A DNA stretch of 15,562 nucleotides from the NCBI GenBank assembly GCA_964506785.1, contig CAZDME010000030.1, forward strand, positions 1 through 15,562, written 5' to 3'. The notes beneath the pieces were generated by a model. That model searched no databases. It had not been told where the DNA came from and was given only the letters and a program-made list of their open reading frames with translations. Positions 1 through 7,860 of this stretch are shown here, one piece after another. The position numbers and the translations under genes are program-made. This stretch comes from CAZDME01 sp964506785 [NCBI: uncultured bacterium] (GTDB taxonomy: Bacteria > CAZDME01 > JAYEMH01). Position 1 is the stretch's first letter. Each line of letters begins with the position of its first letter.

Positions 1-55
1 AATCCGTATTCATCATCTCTAACTTTCCATCATAAGGGTCAGTATATGAATCCAG
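1..55. repeat. 55-bp exact direct repeat of 366-420 at the contig edge
   Basis: Bases 1-55 are identical to 366-420 and diverge at the next base (56 versus 421). The unit codes for part of the LptD barrel in its internal position. A terminal repeat of exactly 55 bp matches a k-mer length widely used by de Bruijn assemblers, which suggests an unresolved graph branch and not a biological duplication. Confidence 0.85.
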
Positions 56-2106
56 ATTTTAGCCTCTATGGAAAAGGAGAGAGGCATTTCAGGGAATGCC
101 TTTATCCAAAGCATTAACCAAAGTTCTGTTTCATCTCTTCTTTTTACATAACTAAATGAGGACATCCAGCAATGGAGATCCCGATATACGTTATAGCGTT
201 GTTCTTCAAATTTGTTGTCGCTAAAATCAAAACGCTCGTAGAGGTCTATTGTCCATTTTGGAGTAAGCTTCCACTTTAAGCCACCATAGATATCCTCATT
301 TGCTCCATCTTCATAGCGGTTACCCAAAGTAAAGCTCCAGATATCGTCTTTTCCATAGAGGCTAAAATCCGTATTCATCATCTCTAACTTTCCATCATAA
401 GGGTCAGTATATGAATCCAGGCCAAAGCCTAACCAGTTTTTCGGCCTTAAGTCTAACTTGGCTCTAATATTTTTCCAGCGCTTCTCATCGCTGGGCTTTT
501 TTAGATGGAATCCGCTTTCAATCTTAAAAGCAGCTAAATCAACACTTTGCATCCTGGCATCTACCATTCTTTTAGTCTGTAATTTGTTCTCTAATCCCAG
601 ATGAACGAAATTCAATTTATCAAGAGTATCTACATTATCAAATTGGATTAATTCGCTTGGTTCTGCCGTTGTGGTCCGATATTCGTATCTTACTGTCGGG
701 GTGATAAGGTGGCGTAAACGGTGGATATCGAGTTTTTCGCTTTCTACGTCAAAAATCCGGGAAATTCTGGTGTTGGCCTCAAAACCTGAATAAAACATAC
801 TGCGCCAGGCATCTTCTCCGTTTATATCTTTACTATACCAGGTTTCCCGCATTCCTAAATAGGGGTTTAAATTAAGCCAGTGGAATACCTTCACCGGATA
901 AGAGACCTGGTTATAAGTATCAACCCGGCTGGCTTCATCGGAACTACCGGAAACATCAGCTATTTTTTTATCCAGATAAGCGGCGTGATAATGGCCTTTG
1001 TAATAAAAGGGCGTATCCCAGACTTTCTGATTGGGAAAATTAACTTGAATCTCCGGCAGGCGTTCGGTCACCGAGTAAAACTTATTAACTCTTTTTTTAG
1101 CCAGAATATTCCAATTCCAGCGGGGATAAACCCCGGTTAAAGAAAGGTATGTCTCTGGCTGAGACTTATTAACATAATCATCGTAAAAATAATCCTTTCT
1201 AAAATTGATATCGCTCATGCGGTGCACTTCAAAGGTCCCCACGATATTTTCTTTCAATTGTTCGCGGTGAGAGATTTCGGCCCGCCAGCGGTCCTTTCTC
1301 GTTCCCGCCTCCTTATCTTTCTCCCTTATATAATACCCTTGCCAAAACCCCCGTCTTTCTTGGGAATGATATTTTAAATCCACCCCTTCCGCCCAGCCCT
1401 TTTTATCCCGCCAATCAGCATGCAGCGTCCCATAAATCACCTTGGTTAAATCAAAATTATAACCTCCCAAAACATAGGTTCCCCAGTCGGAAGAATGGCC
1501 GGGGATAATAGTCACCCGGGACCTTTTGTCTTCGAAGGACCGCCGGTAATACGGGAAATAACATATGGGGATTCTCCCGACGATAAAAAAGCAATGATGG
1601 GCAATAATTTCTTTTTTATCGAGATAAATGTCGATTCTTTTTGCCGTAATCCGGTAATGAGGTTTTTCTAAATCACAGGTGGTCATTGAACCCCGGTGGA
1701 TATTGAGAGCATCCTTGCCTATTCTTTCAACCTCTTTTCCTTCAGCAAACCAGGGTTCGTGATAAGTCCGGGCATCAAGCAATTCCCCCTTGTTTTTTTT
1801 GAAATTGTATTTTATTTTTTCACCCCGGATGACATCTGTTTTCCCATAGAGGACAACATTACCTTCAGCCAGCAGTTCTTCCTTTTCTATCCAAAAAGTC
1901 ACCTTTTCCGCTGTTAAACGGATATCGGCGCTTCTGATATCGACTTTTCCCCGGGCAACAGCCATTTTTCCATTCTCAAGGTACTCTACTTCATCGGCGC
2001 TAAGGGTAACCGGAATTTCCTCTGCCCAAACCGGAGAAAAAATAAAAAAAGATAATAAGACGATTAAAAAGGGATACAGGGAAACCTGGCGTTTTACTGG
2101 GTTCAT
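19..2106 (-). CDS. lptD: LPS-assembly protein LptD (OstA/Imp), C-terminus unreliable
   Basis: This is the outer-membrane beta-barrel that, with LptE, inserts lipopolysaccharide into the outer leaflet. Residues 1-28 form a signal peptide ending SPVWA. Residues about 33-130 are an OstA/LptA-type domain (VTLSADEVEYLENGKMAVARG, then GNVVLYGKTDVIRGEKIKYN). The rest, from about residue 190, is rich in alternating aromatic and polar strands, as in the LptD barrel. Length (695 aa) fits the family. The last dozen or so residues are encoded in a 55-bp copy of an internal stretch of the same gene plus a short inverted copy, so the natural C-terminus is probably missing and the stop at 19-21 is likely an assembly product. 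The ATG at 2106 is chosen because the signal peptide starts there; the ribosome site is weak. The gene lies downstream of a terminator, so it probably has its own promoter in the 60-base gap. Confidence 0.9.
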   Translation of the reverse strand: MNPVKRQVSLYPFLIVLLSFFIFSPVWAEEIPVTLSADEVEYLENGKMAVARGKVDIRSADIRLTAEKVTFWIEKEELLAEGNVVLYGKTDVIRGEKIKYNFKKNKGELLDARTYHEPWFAEGKEVERIGKDALNIHRGSMTTCDLEKPHYRITAKRIDIYLDKKEIIAHHCFFIVGRIPICYFPYYRRSFEDKRSRVTIIPGHSSDWGTYVLGGYNFDLTKVIYGTLHADWRDKKGWAEGVDLKYHSQERRGFWQGYYIREKDKEAGTRKDRWRAEISHREQLKENIVGTFEVHRMSDINFRKDYFYDDYVNKSQPETYLSLTGVYPRWNWNILAKKRVNKFYSVTERLPEIQVNFPNQKVWDTPFYYKGHYHAAYLDKKIADVSGSSDEASRVDTYNQVSYPVKVFHWLNLNPYLGMRETWYSKDINGEDAWRSMFYSGFEANTRISRIFDVESEKLDIHRLRHLITPTVRYEYRTTTAEPSELIQFDNVDTLDKLNFVHLGLENKLQTKRMVDARMQSVDLAAFKIESGFHLKKPSDEKRWKNIRAKLDLRPKNWLGFGLDSYTDPYDGKLEMMNTDFSLYGKDDIWSFTLGNRYEDGANEDIYGGLKWKLTPKWTIDLYERFDFSDNKFEEQRYNVYRDLHCWMSSFSYVKRRDETELWLMLWIKAFPEMPLSFSIEAKIWIHILTLMMES
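55..76. repeat. 22-bp inverted copy of 348-369
   Basis: Bases 55-76 are the exact reverse complement of 348-369, which directly abuts and overlaps the internal copy of the 55-bp repeat. The combination of a direct copy followed by an inverted copy is the footprint of a fold-back or template-switch chimera at the contig end. It is the source of the odd C-terminal residues of the LptD reading frame. Confidence 0.8.
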
Positions 2107-2165
2107 CTGGAACTTATACCCCGCTAATAGATTACTTATTTAAGCTATACATCGCTCATGGATAG

Positions 2166-2201
2166 AAAATAGCCTTCAAGTTTTTACTTGAAGGCTATTT
2201 T
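2166..2201 (-). terminator. Hairpin terminator after transaldolase gene
   Basis: A perfect 15-bp stem (2166-2180 with 2187-2201, arm aaaatagccttcaag) has a 6-base loop. The outer A/T pairs give a U-rich 3' arm on either strand, so it could work in both directions. It sits 30 bases past the transaldolase stop codon and 60 bases before the lptD start, which separates the two transcripts. Confidence 0.75.
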
Positions 2202-2231
2202 AACATCTCTCTCATTCTTTTGCAAGCAAAT

Positions 2232-2879
2232 TTATCGAGATTTCAGAGATTTCCAGTCTGATAGAAACCTTTCTATCCCTTTATCGGTCAGGGGATGTTT
2301 AACCAATAATTTAGCTATTTTGAAGGGTACGGTGGCAATATCGGCCCCGCAAAGCGCCGCTTCTAAAACGTGAACGGGGTGGCGGACGCTGGCGACGATT
2401 ATCTCGGCAGAAAAGTTATAATTTAAAAAAATCTCTTTTATCTCTCTGACCAGGTCCATCCCTACCTGGCCGATATCATCAAGCCGGCCGATAAAAGGGC
2501 TGACGTAACTTGCCCCGGCTTTAGCGGCGAGAAGCGCCTGGTTGGCAGAAAAGATTAAGGTTGTATTTGTCCTTATTTTCTTCCCCTTCAAAATTTTTAT
2601 TGCCTTAAGTCCCTCTATGGTTATGGGAATTTTAATCACGATATTTTTGTGAATCTTAGAAAGAGCCTCTGCCTCTTTAACCATCCCTTTAGCTTCCAGA
2701 CTTATCACCTCGGCGCTAATCGGCCCGTCGACAATACCGGCAATCTCTTTAATGACCGCATAAAAATCCTTTCCTTCCCTGGAGACCAGGGTTGGATTGG
2801 TAGTGACTCCGTCGATTATTCCCCAGGAAGCCCCTTCTTTAATATCTTCGATGTTTGCCGTATCTAAAAATATTTTCAT
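2232..2879 (-). CDS. tal: Transaldolase, small (TalC / fructose-6-phosphate aldolase-like) type
   Basis: This is a class I Schiff-base aldolase of the pentose phosphate pathway, cytosolic, 215 aa, the usual size for the short TalC/FSA family. Visible features are the N-terminal [12 protein letters not shown], the GVTTNPTLV strand near residues 24-32, the catalytic lysine K83 in [18 protein letters not shown], and ADIATVPF near the C-terminus. Residue E57 in ISAEVIS is the glutamate typical of transaldolases; the dedicated fructose-6-phosphate aldolases of E. coli have glutamine here, so transaldolase activity is the better guess. A G-rich Shine-Dalgarno-like run sits just upstream of the ATG. 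It follows the DeoR/ROK pair after a 136-base gap of short repeats and is closed by a strong hairpin, so it may belong to the same carbohydrate unit. Confidence 0.93.
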   Translation of the reverse strand: MKIFLDTANIEDIKEGASWGIIDGVTTNPTLVSREGKDFYAVIKEIAGIVDGPISAEVISLEAKGMVKEAEALSKIHKNIVIKIPITIEGLKAIKILKGKKIRTNTTLIFSANQALLAAKAGASYVSPFIGRLDDIGQVGMDLVREIKEIFLNYNFSAEIIVASVRHPVHVLEAALCGADIATVPFKIAKLLVKHPLTDKGIERFLSDWKSLKSR

Positions 2880-2901
2880 CTTATCCCCCCGTTTTTAAGT
2901 A

Positions 2902-3010
2902 TCAAAGTGTCATCGCTCACTTCGTGAGCTCGTGTCAAAGCAACTCTGACATCGTGCCTGCCCGCCTACGTTTTGTGGCGGGACACTCTGACACTCTGAC
3001 ACTTTAACAC
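2902..3010. repeat. Intergenic degenerate word repeats and two hairpins
   Basis: The gap between the transaldolase and the DeoR regulator is filled with variants of the words gtgtca and ctctgacac, ending in a run of nearly perfect 8-base units (2985-3010). Two hairpins are embedded: 2915-2929 (GCTCAC, 3-base loop, GTGAGC) and 2961-2982 (cccgcc, 10-base loop, ggcggg). No coding potential is visible. It resembles a decayed short-unit repeat. Confidence 0.6.
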
Positions 3011-3015
3011 TAACC

Positions 3016-3771
3016 TCATCCCCACCGGACTGACACCTTATACCGGTGAAGTTGATTCATGATTTTATTGCTAAGTCTTCTGTTGGTAACAATCGAATGA
3101 ACTTCTGCCAGCGGACAAACTGAAGCAAAAGAAACCTGGCCAAAATGTTTCGCCGTGGCTAAAACAAAGGTTTTATCTGCCTTCTTAATCATCATCGCCT
3201 TCATCTGGGCGCCTAAAAGGTCATCGGTGGTCAAGCCTTTGTCGAAATCAAGACTTACACCGTCAAGAAAAGCCTTATTGACATGAAGGCGGTTTAAAGT
3301 TACCTCTGTTAAGGGGCCCTGTAAAGTAAATTCAGGAAGTTTTAAATTCCCGCCGGTGAGAGATAGATTGATGTTGCCTCTGGCGGCAAGTTCCATGGCA
3401 ATTTTCAATGAATTGGTTATCACCCCAACATTTAAATCATTTTTTAACAACCGGGCCAGGGATAAGGTTATGCTGCCGCCGTCCAGATAAATACTGTCTT
3501 TGGGTTTAATTAAGGAAAAAGCCAGTTTAGCAACCTTGGAAATTTCCCGGTAGCTTTCTTTACCTTCTTCTAAATCCGAATAAAATGAGGCTTCCCAGGG
3601 TATTGCTCCTCCGTGCGTGCGCCGGAGGCAATAAGCAGACTCCAAAAGTTTAAGGTCTCTCCTGATAGTGGAAGGAGAAACAGACAATTTTCTGCTTAAA
3701 TCGGCAACACTTACCGATCTTTTCTGGCTTAGTATCTCTTTAATTGCCTCAGTTCTTTCTCCGGATAACAT
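3016..3771 (-). CDS. DeoR-family HTH transcriptional regulator
   Basis: This is a sugar-responsive repressor of 251 aa, the normal family length. The N-terminal winged helix-turn-helix covers about residues 5-57 (ERTEAIKEILSQKRSVSVAD, VSPSTIRRDLKLLE, RRTHGGA). The C-terminal DeoRC sensor domain resembles a sugar-phosphate isomerase and shows LDGGS (97-100), VITNS (117-121), LTGG (138-141) and the conserved DGVSLDFDKGLTTDDLLGAQ stretch. Such proteins bind a phosphorylated sugar. Its ATG lies inside the 3' end of the ROK kinase gene with a 23-base overlap, so the two are co-transcribed and probably translationally coupled. The likely arrangement is that the kinase makes, or the transaldolase consumes, a sugar phosphate sensed here, but the effector cannot be read from the sequence. 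Confidence 0.92.
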   Translation of the reverse strand: MLSGERTEAIKEILSQKRSVSVADLSRKLSVSPSTIRRDLKLLESAYCLRRTHGGAIPWEASFYSDLEEGKESYREISKVAKLAFSLIKPKDSIYLDGGSITLSLARLLKNDLNVGVITNSLKIAMELAARGNINLSLTGGNLKLPEFTLQGPLTEVTLNRLHVNKAFLDGVSLDFDKGLTTDDLLGAQMKAMMIKKADKTFVLATAKHFGQVSFASVCPLAEVHSIVTNRRLSNKIMNQLHRYKVSVRWG

Positions 3772-4729
3772 TTTTTGCTAAAACTGCAGCCCCGATTAAT
3801 CCGCCGTCTTTACGGAATTGTCCCGGCACTAGTTTAAGATTTTTTCGATAGACTTTCATAACGTGGGTCTGTAAGGATTTGCGGATGGACGGGAAAATAA
3901 ACTTTCCGGCAAAAGAGACCCCCCCGCCGACAATAATCAATTCGGGATTAAAAATATTGACCAGTCCGGCTAAAACCATTCCTATTTTTAGGCCGGCTTC
4001 TTTCCAGATTTCTTTGGATAAGGAATCTCCCCTCTCGGCTGCTTGTTTCAAAAGAAGGGGAGTAATACTCCTTAGATTGCCCCGGGCCATTTTTTTTAAA
4101 AGAGACCTCCTCCCTTTCTTTATCGCTTTTTGGGCGATACGGGAAAGATAACTATTACCGACATAGGTCTCCAGGCAAGCTTCTCCCCCGCAGTTACATT
4201 TTTTCCCCTTGCTGCTTACCGGGATATGGCCGATTTCTGCGGCGGTGAATTTTCCCCCGTGAAAAAGCTCCCCTCCGACGATAATACCGCCGCCCACTCC
4301 GGTTCCTAGGGTAAGAGAGATTATGTTTGTTTTGCCTCTGCCTTTACCTAATTGCCATTCCCCTAAGGCAGTGAGATTGGCATCATTATCGACGACAGTA
4401 GGAATTTTTAACCGGCGCTGGATAATTTTAGCCAAAGGCACATTCTTCCAACCCGGGATATTGGTCAATTCGTAAACAATTCCTTGGCGGTCAACCAATC
4501 CAGGGATGCCAATACCAATAGCGGCGATACTTTTAGGATGAAGGGTTTGAGCTTGAAGAATCTTATAAAATTGGGAAACAATTGCTTCAATTAAACGATT
4601 TTTCCCTTTATATTTTTTTGTTTCAAAGGTTGCCTTCTTAATAATCCTGTAATTTAAATCGAAAAGGGCCAGTTTTGTTATTGTCCCCCCAATATCAATT
4701 GCAAATACATATCCCCGGCTCAAAAACAA
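3749..4729 (-). CDS. ROK-family sugar kinase (glucokinase-like)
   Basis: This is a cytosolic ATP-dependent hexose or amino-sugar kinase, 326 aa. The phosphate-binding loop DIGGTITK is at 12-19, the catalytic aspartate is D116 in VVDNDANLTALGE, and LGTGVGGGII is at 141-150. The ROK zinc site is complete: H168 in EIGHIP and C178, C180, C185 in CNCGGEACLE. NPELIIVGGGV is at 261-271. There is no DNA-binding domain, so it is a kinase and not an NagC/Mlc-type repressor. The start is uncertain. The listed start is TTG at 4729; another TTG two codons later (4723) has better spacing from the AGGGG Shine-Dalgarno. Glucokinase and N-acetylglucosamine or mannose kinase are equally compatible. It overlaps the DeoR gene by 23 bases. 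Confidence 0.9.
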   Translation of the reverse strand: MFLSRGYVFAIDIGGTITKLALFDLNYRIIKKATFETKKYKGKNRLIEAIVSQFYKILQAQTLHPKSIAAIGIGIPGLVDRQGIVYELTNIPGWKNVPLAKIIQRRLKIPTVVDNDANLTALGEWQLGKGRGKTNIISLTLGTGVGGGIIVGGELFHGGKFTAAEIGHIPVSSKGKKCNCGGEACLETYVGNSYLSRIAQKAIKKGRRSLLKKMARGNLRSITPLLLKQAAERGDSLSKEIWKEAGLKIGMVLAGLVNIFNPELIIVGGGVSFAGKFIFPSIRKSLQTHVMKVYRKNLKLVPGQFRKDGGLIGAAVLAKNVIRRKN

Positions 4730-4749
4730 TTTCCCCTTTTTGGCTCTTT

Positions 4750-4839
4750 GCTCATAGATTTTCGCTCATAGTCGTATTTCTTTTTTTTGCTATCAGCCAT
4801 GAGCCATTTGCCATCAGCCAATTAGCGTTATGCGCTAAT
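4750..4839. repeat. Degenerate word repeats and hairpin between ROK and GGDEF genes
   Basis: The octamer gctcatag occurs twice 14 bases apart (4750-4757, 4764-4771), followed by variants of atcagccat and agccatgagc (4790-4820). The same words, ctatcagc and agccatgagc, recur at 6356-6377 beside the other diguanylate cyclase junction. The array ends in an 8-bp stem, 5-base loop hairpin (4820-4840, arm aattagcg) next to the stop codon of the cyclase. It lacks a U-tract, so terminator function is doubtful. Confidence 0.6.
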
Positions 4840-6342
4840 TCATCCCTTCCACTTTATATCGGCTTTTCTCTCTGAAATAAAGCGGCAAACCCGATTTCTG
4901 CCTAAACGTTTAGCCTTAAGCAGCATTCTGTCAGCCCTGTTGATTAAATCTTCGGCAGAATGAGCGTCTTCGGGGAAAGTGGCTGTGCCGATACTTATAG
5001 TAACTTTAATCTCCTGCTCATAAGCTTTAAAAACATGGTCAGAAACTGCCTGGCGGACCCTTTCCGCCACATAATAAGCGCCATCTTTCCAGGTTTCCGG
5101 AAGCATTATGACAAATTCTTCTCCGCCGTAACGGGCGACCAAATCTACCTCCCTCGTATTAGCATTGAGAATTTGAGCTGTTTCTCTAAGGACCAAATCT
5201 CCCACCAAGTGGCCGTATTTATCGTTGCAGTCTTTGAAATAGTCTATATCGAGCATTAACACCGAAAGAAATAAACTTCTACGGAGAGAACGATTCATCT
5301 CTTCATGCAGCCTTTCTAAGAAATGCCGCCTTAAGAAACACTGGGTTAAACTATCAAAAGTAGCCATCTCCTGAATACGGGCATATGATTTGGCAATTTC
5401 TAATTCCATGCTGAACTGAGGAGCTAAAACATTTAATTTTTCCAGACACTCATCGTAATTTACCGTCTCATCTTCTTTATAACAAAAGTTTTCTAAAGTT
5501 AAAGCTCCGATTATCCGGCCGCCGCTTATTAAAGGGACCCCGACAAATACACTAACATCAAGAGGAAACTGTAACCGTCTCAGGACTGTTTCTTCAGTAA
5601 TTAAAACTGGCTCACCGCTTTTAACTATCTGATCCTTAACCGAAGAATTAAACCAGCTTTCCCAATCAGATTTCATTTCTCCGTTTTTTAAATCAAAAAG
5701 TAAATAAGAAAGAAAATTCGGTTTTTTGCCTTCCCCGTTTTTTTGAATAAGTAGTTCGCCTTTTTCGAAATCGAACATTTTTTCTAACGTTTCTTTGACC
5801 ATCTTCATCCTTGCCTGCAAATCAAGCGTCTGCTTCATTTTTTTTGTCTCTTCATAAAGCCCTGATCTTTCCTCAATGGCTGCCTCTAAATTTTTATTCG
5901 AGGCAGCTATCACTTTATAATTTGCCTTTAATTCGTCTAATCTCTCTTCTCCCCCTTCCGCCTCTAATTGGTATTGGTAATTGCTTCTCGCCCGGAAATG
6001 TTCATATAAAACGTAAATAGCGGTAGTAAAAATCGTGAAAAGGAAAAAAGCGAATAAATAGACATTTCTTAAAAACAAATACTTTTCGCCATTCAGCCTT
6101 AAATCAAGAAGGAAAAAAGCTATAGAGATTAATAAAATAACGCCGGCAAATTCAAGCATCCCCTGAAAACGATAAAAATACAAAACAGCTAAAAAAGGCA
6201 AGAGCAGCAAAAAGAAAAAAAGGCTGCGCCCGACAATAGAATTTTGCCTGAAGACAAAAAGAAAAGCGACAAAAATCACCGCTCCCGTTACCGGTATCAG
6301 CCACTTTTTATTTGCCAGCCAAGTATCAAACAATTCAACCAT
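4840..6342 (-). CDS. Membrane GAF-GGDEF diguanylate cyclase with I-site
   Basis: This enzyme condenses two GTP into the second messenger c-di-GMP. From the ATG at 6342 the protein has 500 aa: four hydrophobic segments near 17-31, 39-56, 63-80 and 91-112, a coiled coil to about 185, a GAF-like domain to about 320, then the GGDEF domain. The catalytic domain has MLDIDYFKDCND and the active loop GGEEF (406-410). An inhibitory site REVD (397-400) lies exactly nine residues before the loop, so product feedback is expected. A longer reading from the ATG at 6387, which overlaps the preceding stop codon as TGATG, is possible. It has no Shine-Dalgarno, and its extra 15 residues are encoded by a repeat found elsewhere between genes, so I prefer 6342, preceded by AAAGAGAG. 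It is a paralogue of the next gene upstream. Confidence 0.9.
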   Translation of the reverse strand: MVELFDTWLANKKWLIPVTGAVIFVAFLFVFRQNSIVGRSLFFFLLLLPFLAVLYFYRFQGMLEFAGVILLISIAFFLLDLRLNGEKYLFLRNVYLFAFFLFTIFTTAIYVLYEHFRARSNYQYQLEAEGGEERLDELKANYKVIAASNKNLEAAIEERSGLYEETKKMKQTLDLQARMKMVKETLEKMFDFEKGELLIQKNGEGKKPNFLSYLLFDLKNGEMKSDWESWFNSSVKDQIVKSGEPVLITEETVLRRLQFPLDVSVFVGVPLISGGRIIGALTLENFCYKEDETVNYDECLEKLNVLAPQFSMELEIAKSYARIQEMATFDSLTQCFLRRHFLERLHEEMNRSLRRSLFLSVLMLDIDYFKDCNDKYGHLVGDLVLRETAQILNANTREVDLVARYGGEEFVIMLPETWKDGAYYVAERVRQAVSDHVFKAYEQEIKVTISIGTATFPEDAHSAEDLINRADRMLLKAKRLGRNRVCRFISERKADIKWKG

Positions 6343-6355
6343 TACTCTCTTTTTC

Positions 6356-6377
6356 CTATCAGCAGTGAGCCATGAGC
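6356..6377. repeat. Copy of the intergenic word repeat at a gene start
   Basis: The words ctatcagc (6356-6363) and agccatgagc (6368-6377) also occur in the 4790-4804 array. The copy lies between the stop codon of one GGDEF gene and the preferred start of the next, and argues that this short stretch is intergenic. Confidence 0.5.
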
Positions 6378-6386
6378 TAAATCCCA

Positions 6387-7856
6387 TCAGGCGGCGCAGA
6401 CTTTATTCCGTCCTTCTCGTTTAGCTCTAAGCAAAGCATCGTCAACTTTCTTCATCAATCCTTCCCGGGTTATTCCGTCTCTGGGATAGGTAGCTACGCC
6501 GATACTTACCGTAATTCTTGTTTCTTTCCTCCTTACATAAATAACTTCCCTTTCCAAAGAAATTTGGATATCTTCAGCGATCTCGATAGCTTTTTCCCTT
6601 TCAATACCGGGAAGTATCACTGTAAATTCTTCGCCGCCAAATCGAAAAACCTTGCCTTTTGAGGCAATTTTTTGCCTAAGGAAAAGGGCAATTTTCTTTA
6701 AAACGGTGTCACCGACAATGTGGCCATAGGTATCGTTGTAATCTTTGAAATGGTCGATATCAACCATTAACAGAGAAAGAGGTTTATGTTCTAAACTGGC
6801 CATTTTTAAATCCTTAACCAAAAGTTCCTCGAAATATCCACGCACATAAAGATCAGTCAAACCATCCACCGTAGCCAAATATTCGGTCCTCTGGTAAAGG
6901 CGGGCGTTTCTTAACGAAGCGGCGGCTAAATCAGCCAAAATAGACAAAAGCCGCAAATCCTCCACGGAAAAAGCCTCAGTTTTCAAACTACTCAGCCGCA
7001 AAAGTCCCAAAGTTTTGTTGCCTCTCAAAAACGGGTAGCTGATAATTGAATTTTCTTGAACCCTTTCACTATCCATTTGAAACCGAAAATCATTTTGGGC
7101 ATCGGTAATCAGAAGCCCCTGGCGATTCTGCACCACCCAGCGCTCGAAAATAGTCTCTTGTTTTAATTTTTCCTTTACCTCTAATGCCAATTTATTATTT
7201 TTAACTTCTCCCTCAATCCGGAGGATTAAATCCTCCCGCCCTTCTTTAGTTAAGAATATTTTGAGATTTTCGCCTTTTCCAATCAACTCAAATAACTTAG
7301 CGGCCACCAGATTAAGTATCTCCTCAACCTTTATTGTATAACTCAAAATTTCGGCAATCTTGCTGAGTTGAGAAAATTTTTCGAATCTTTTCTTAAAAGC
7401 TAAAGTTAGAAACTTCTGCTTTTCGTATTCGTTTTTGAGCGTATTATAATCCTCGCGGACACGTTCAAGGTCTATAACTTCCTGGCTTTGCATTTTTTTC
7501 TCTTTCCCTCTTTGCTGGTGGAGAAAAAAGATAACACCCGAGAAGATAACTAAATTAAGAAGAAAGAACGGATTATGAGAAATGAGGAAGGAAAAAAAAC
7601 TGACCAGAGATGCAAGAAGGCTAAAGATGGAAGCTTCGTTAAATCCTAAAAAAAACCCGGCGAAAATGATTAAAACGGCAAAAGATGAGGTAATAATCGG
7701 TAAAGCAACCTGGGAAAAAATAGTTTCCAATCCTCTGGCGACAATAATTAAGCGCAGCCAGACTATGGTTAAAGCAAGAAAAGCGATAATTGCCGACACC
7801 CAGCCGAAATAGTAATATAAGCTAGGGTTTTCCCTCTTACTGCTTTCAACCAACAT
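6387..7856 (-). CDS. Membrane GAF-GGDEF diguanylate cyclase lacking the I-site
   Basis: This is a second predicted c-di-GMP synthase, 489 aa, with the same architecture as its downstream neighbour. Hydrophobic segments lie near 15-39, 47-71, 76-93 and 97-112. A coiled coil covers 118-160, a GAF-like domain about 165-315, and the GGDEF domain from about 325. Catalytic features are MVDIDHFKDYND near 365-375 and GGEEF at 407-411. The RxxD inhibitory motif expected at 398-401 is replaced by ASKG, so allosteric feedback by c-di-GMP is probably lost. The ATG lies only 4 bases after the ugpC stop, and a sequence fully complementary to the 16S tail (AGGAGGTGAT) sits in the last ugpC codons, 15 bases before the ATG. 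That is longer than ideal spacing, but it supports coupled translation. Confidence 0.92.
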   Translation of the reverse strand: MLVESSKRENPSLYYYFGWVSAIIAFLALTIVWLRLIIVARGLETIFSQVALPIITSSFAVLIIFAGFFLGFNEASIFSLLASLVSFFSFLISHNPFFLLNLVIFSGVIFFLHQQRGKEKKMQSQEVIDLERVREDYNTLKNEYEKQKFLTLAFKKRFEKFSQLSKIAEILSYTIKVEEILNLVAAKLFELIGKGENLKIFLTKEGREDLILRIEGEVKNNKLALEVKEKLKQETIFERWVVQNRQGLLITDAQNDFRFQMDSERVQENSIISYPFLRGNKTLGLLRLSSLKTEAFSVEDLRLLSILADLAAASLRNARLYQRTEYLATVDGLTDLYVRGYFEELLVKDLKMASLEHKPLSLLMVDIDHFKDYNDTYGHIVGDTVLKKIALFLRQKIASKGKVFRFGGEEFTVILPGIEREKAIEIAEDIQISLEREVIYVRRKETRITVSIGVATYPRDGITREGLMKKVDDALLRAKREGRNKVCAA

Positions 7857-7860
7857 AATA

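Noticed and set aside
880-1140. 86-codon plus-strand frame inside lptD
   Set aside because: It is a shadow of the lptD coding frame, without a ribosome site or recognisable domain.
2902-3010. Possible CRISPR or REP array
   Set aside because: Units are 6-10 bases, irregular and without unique spacers. There are no repeats of CRISPR length and no cas genes.
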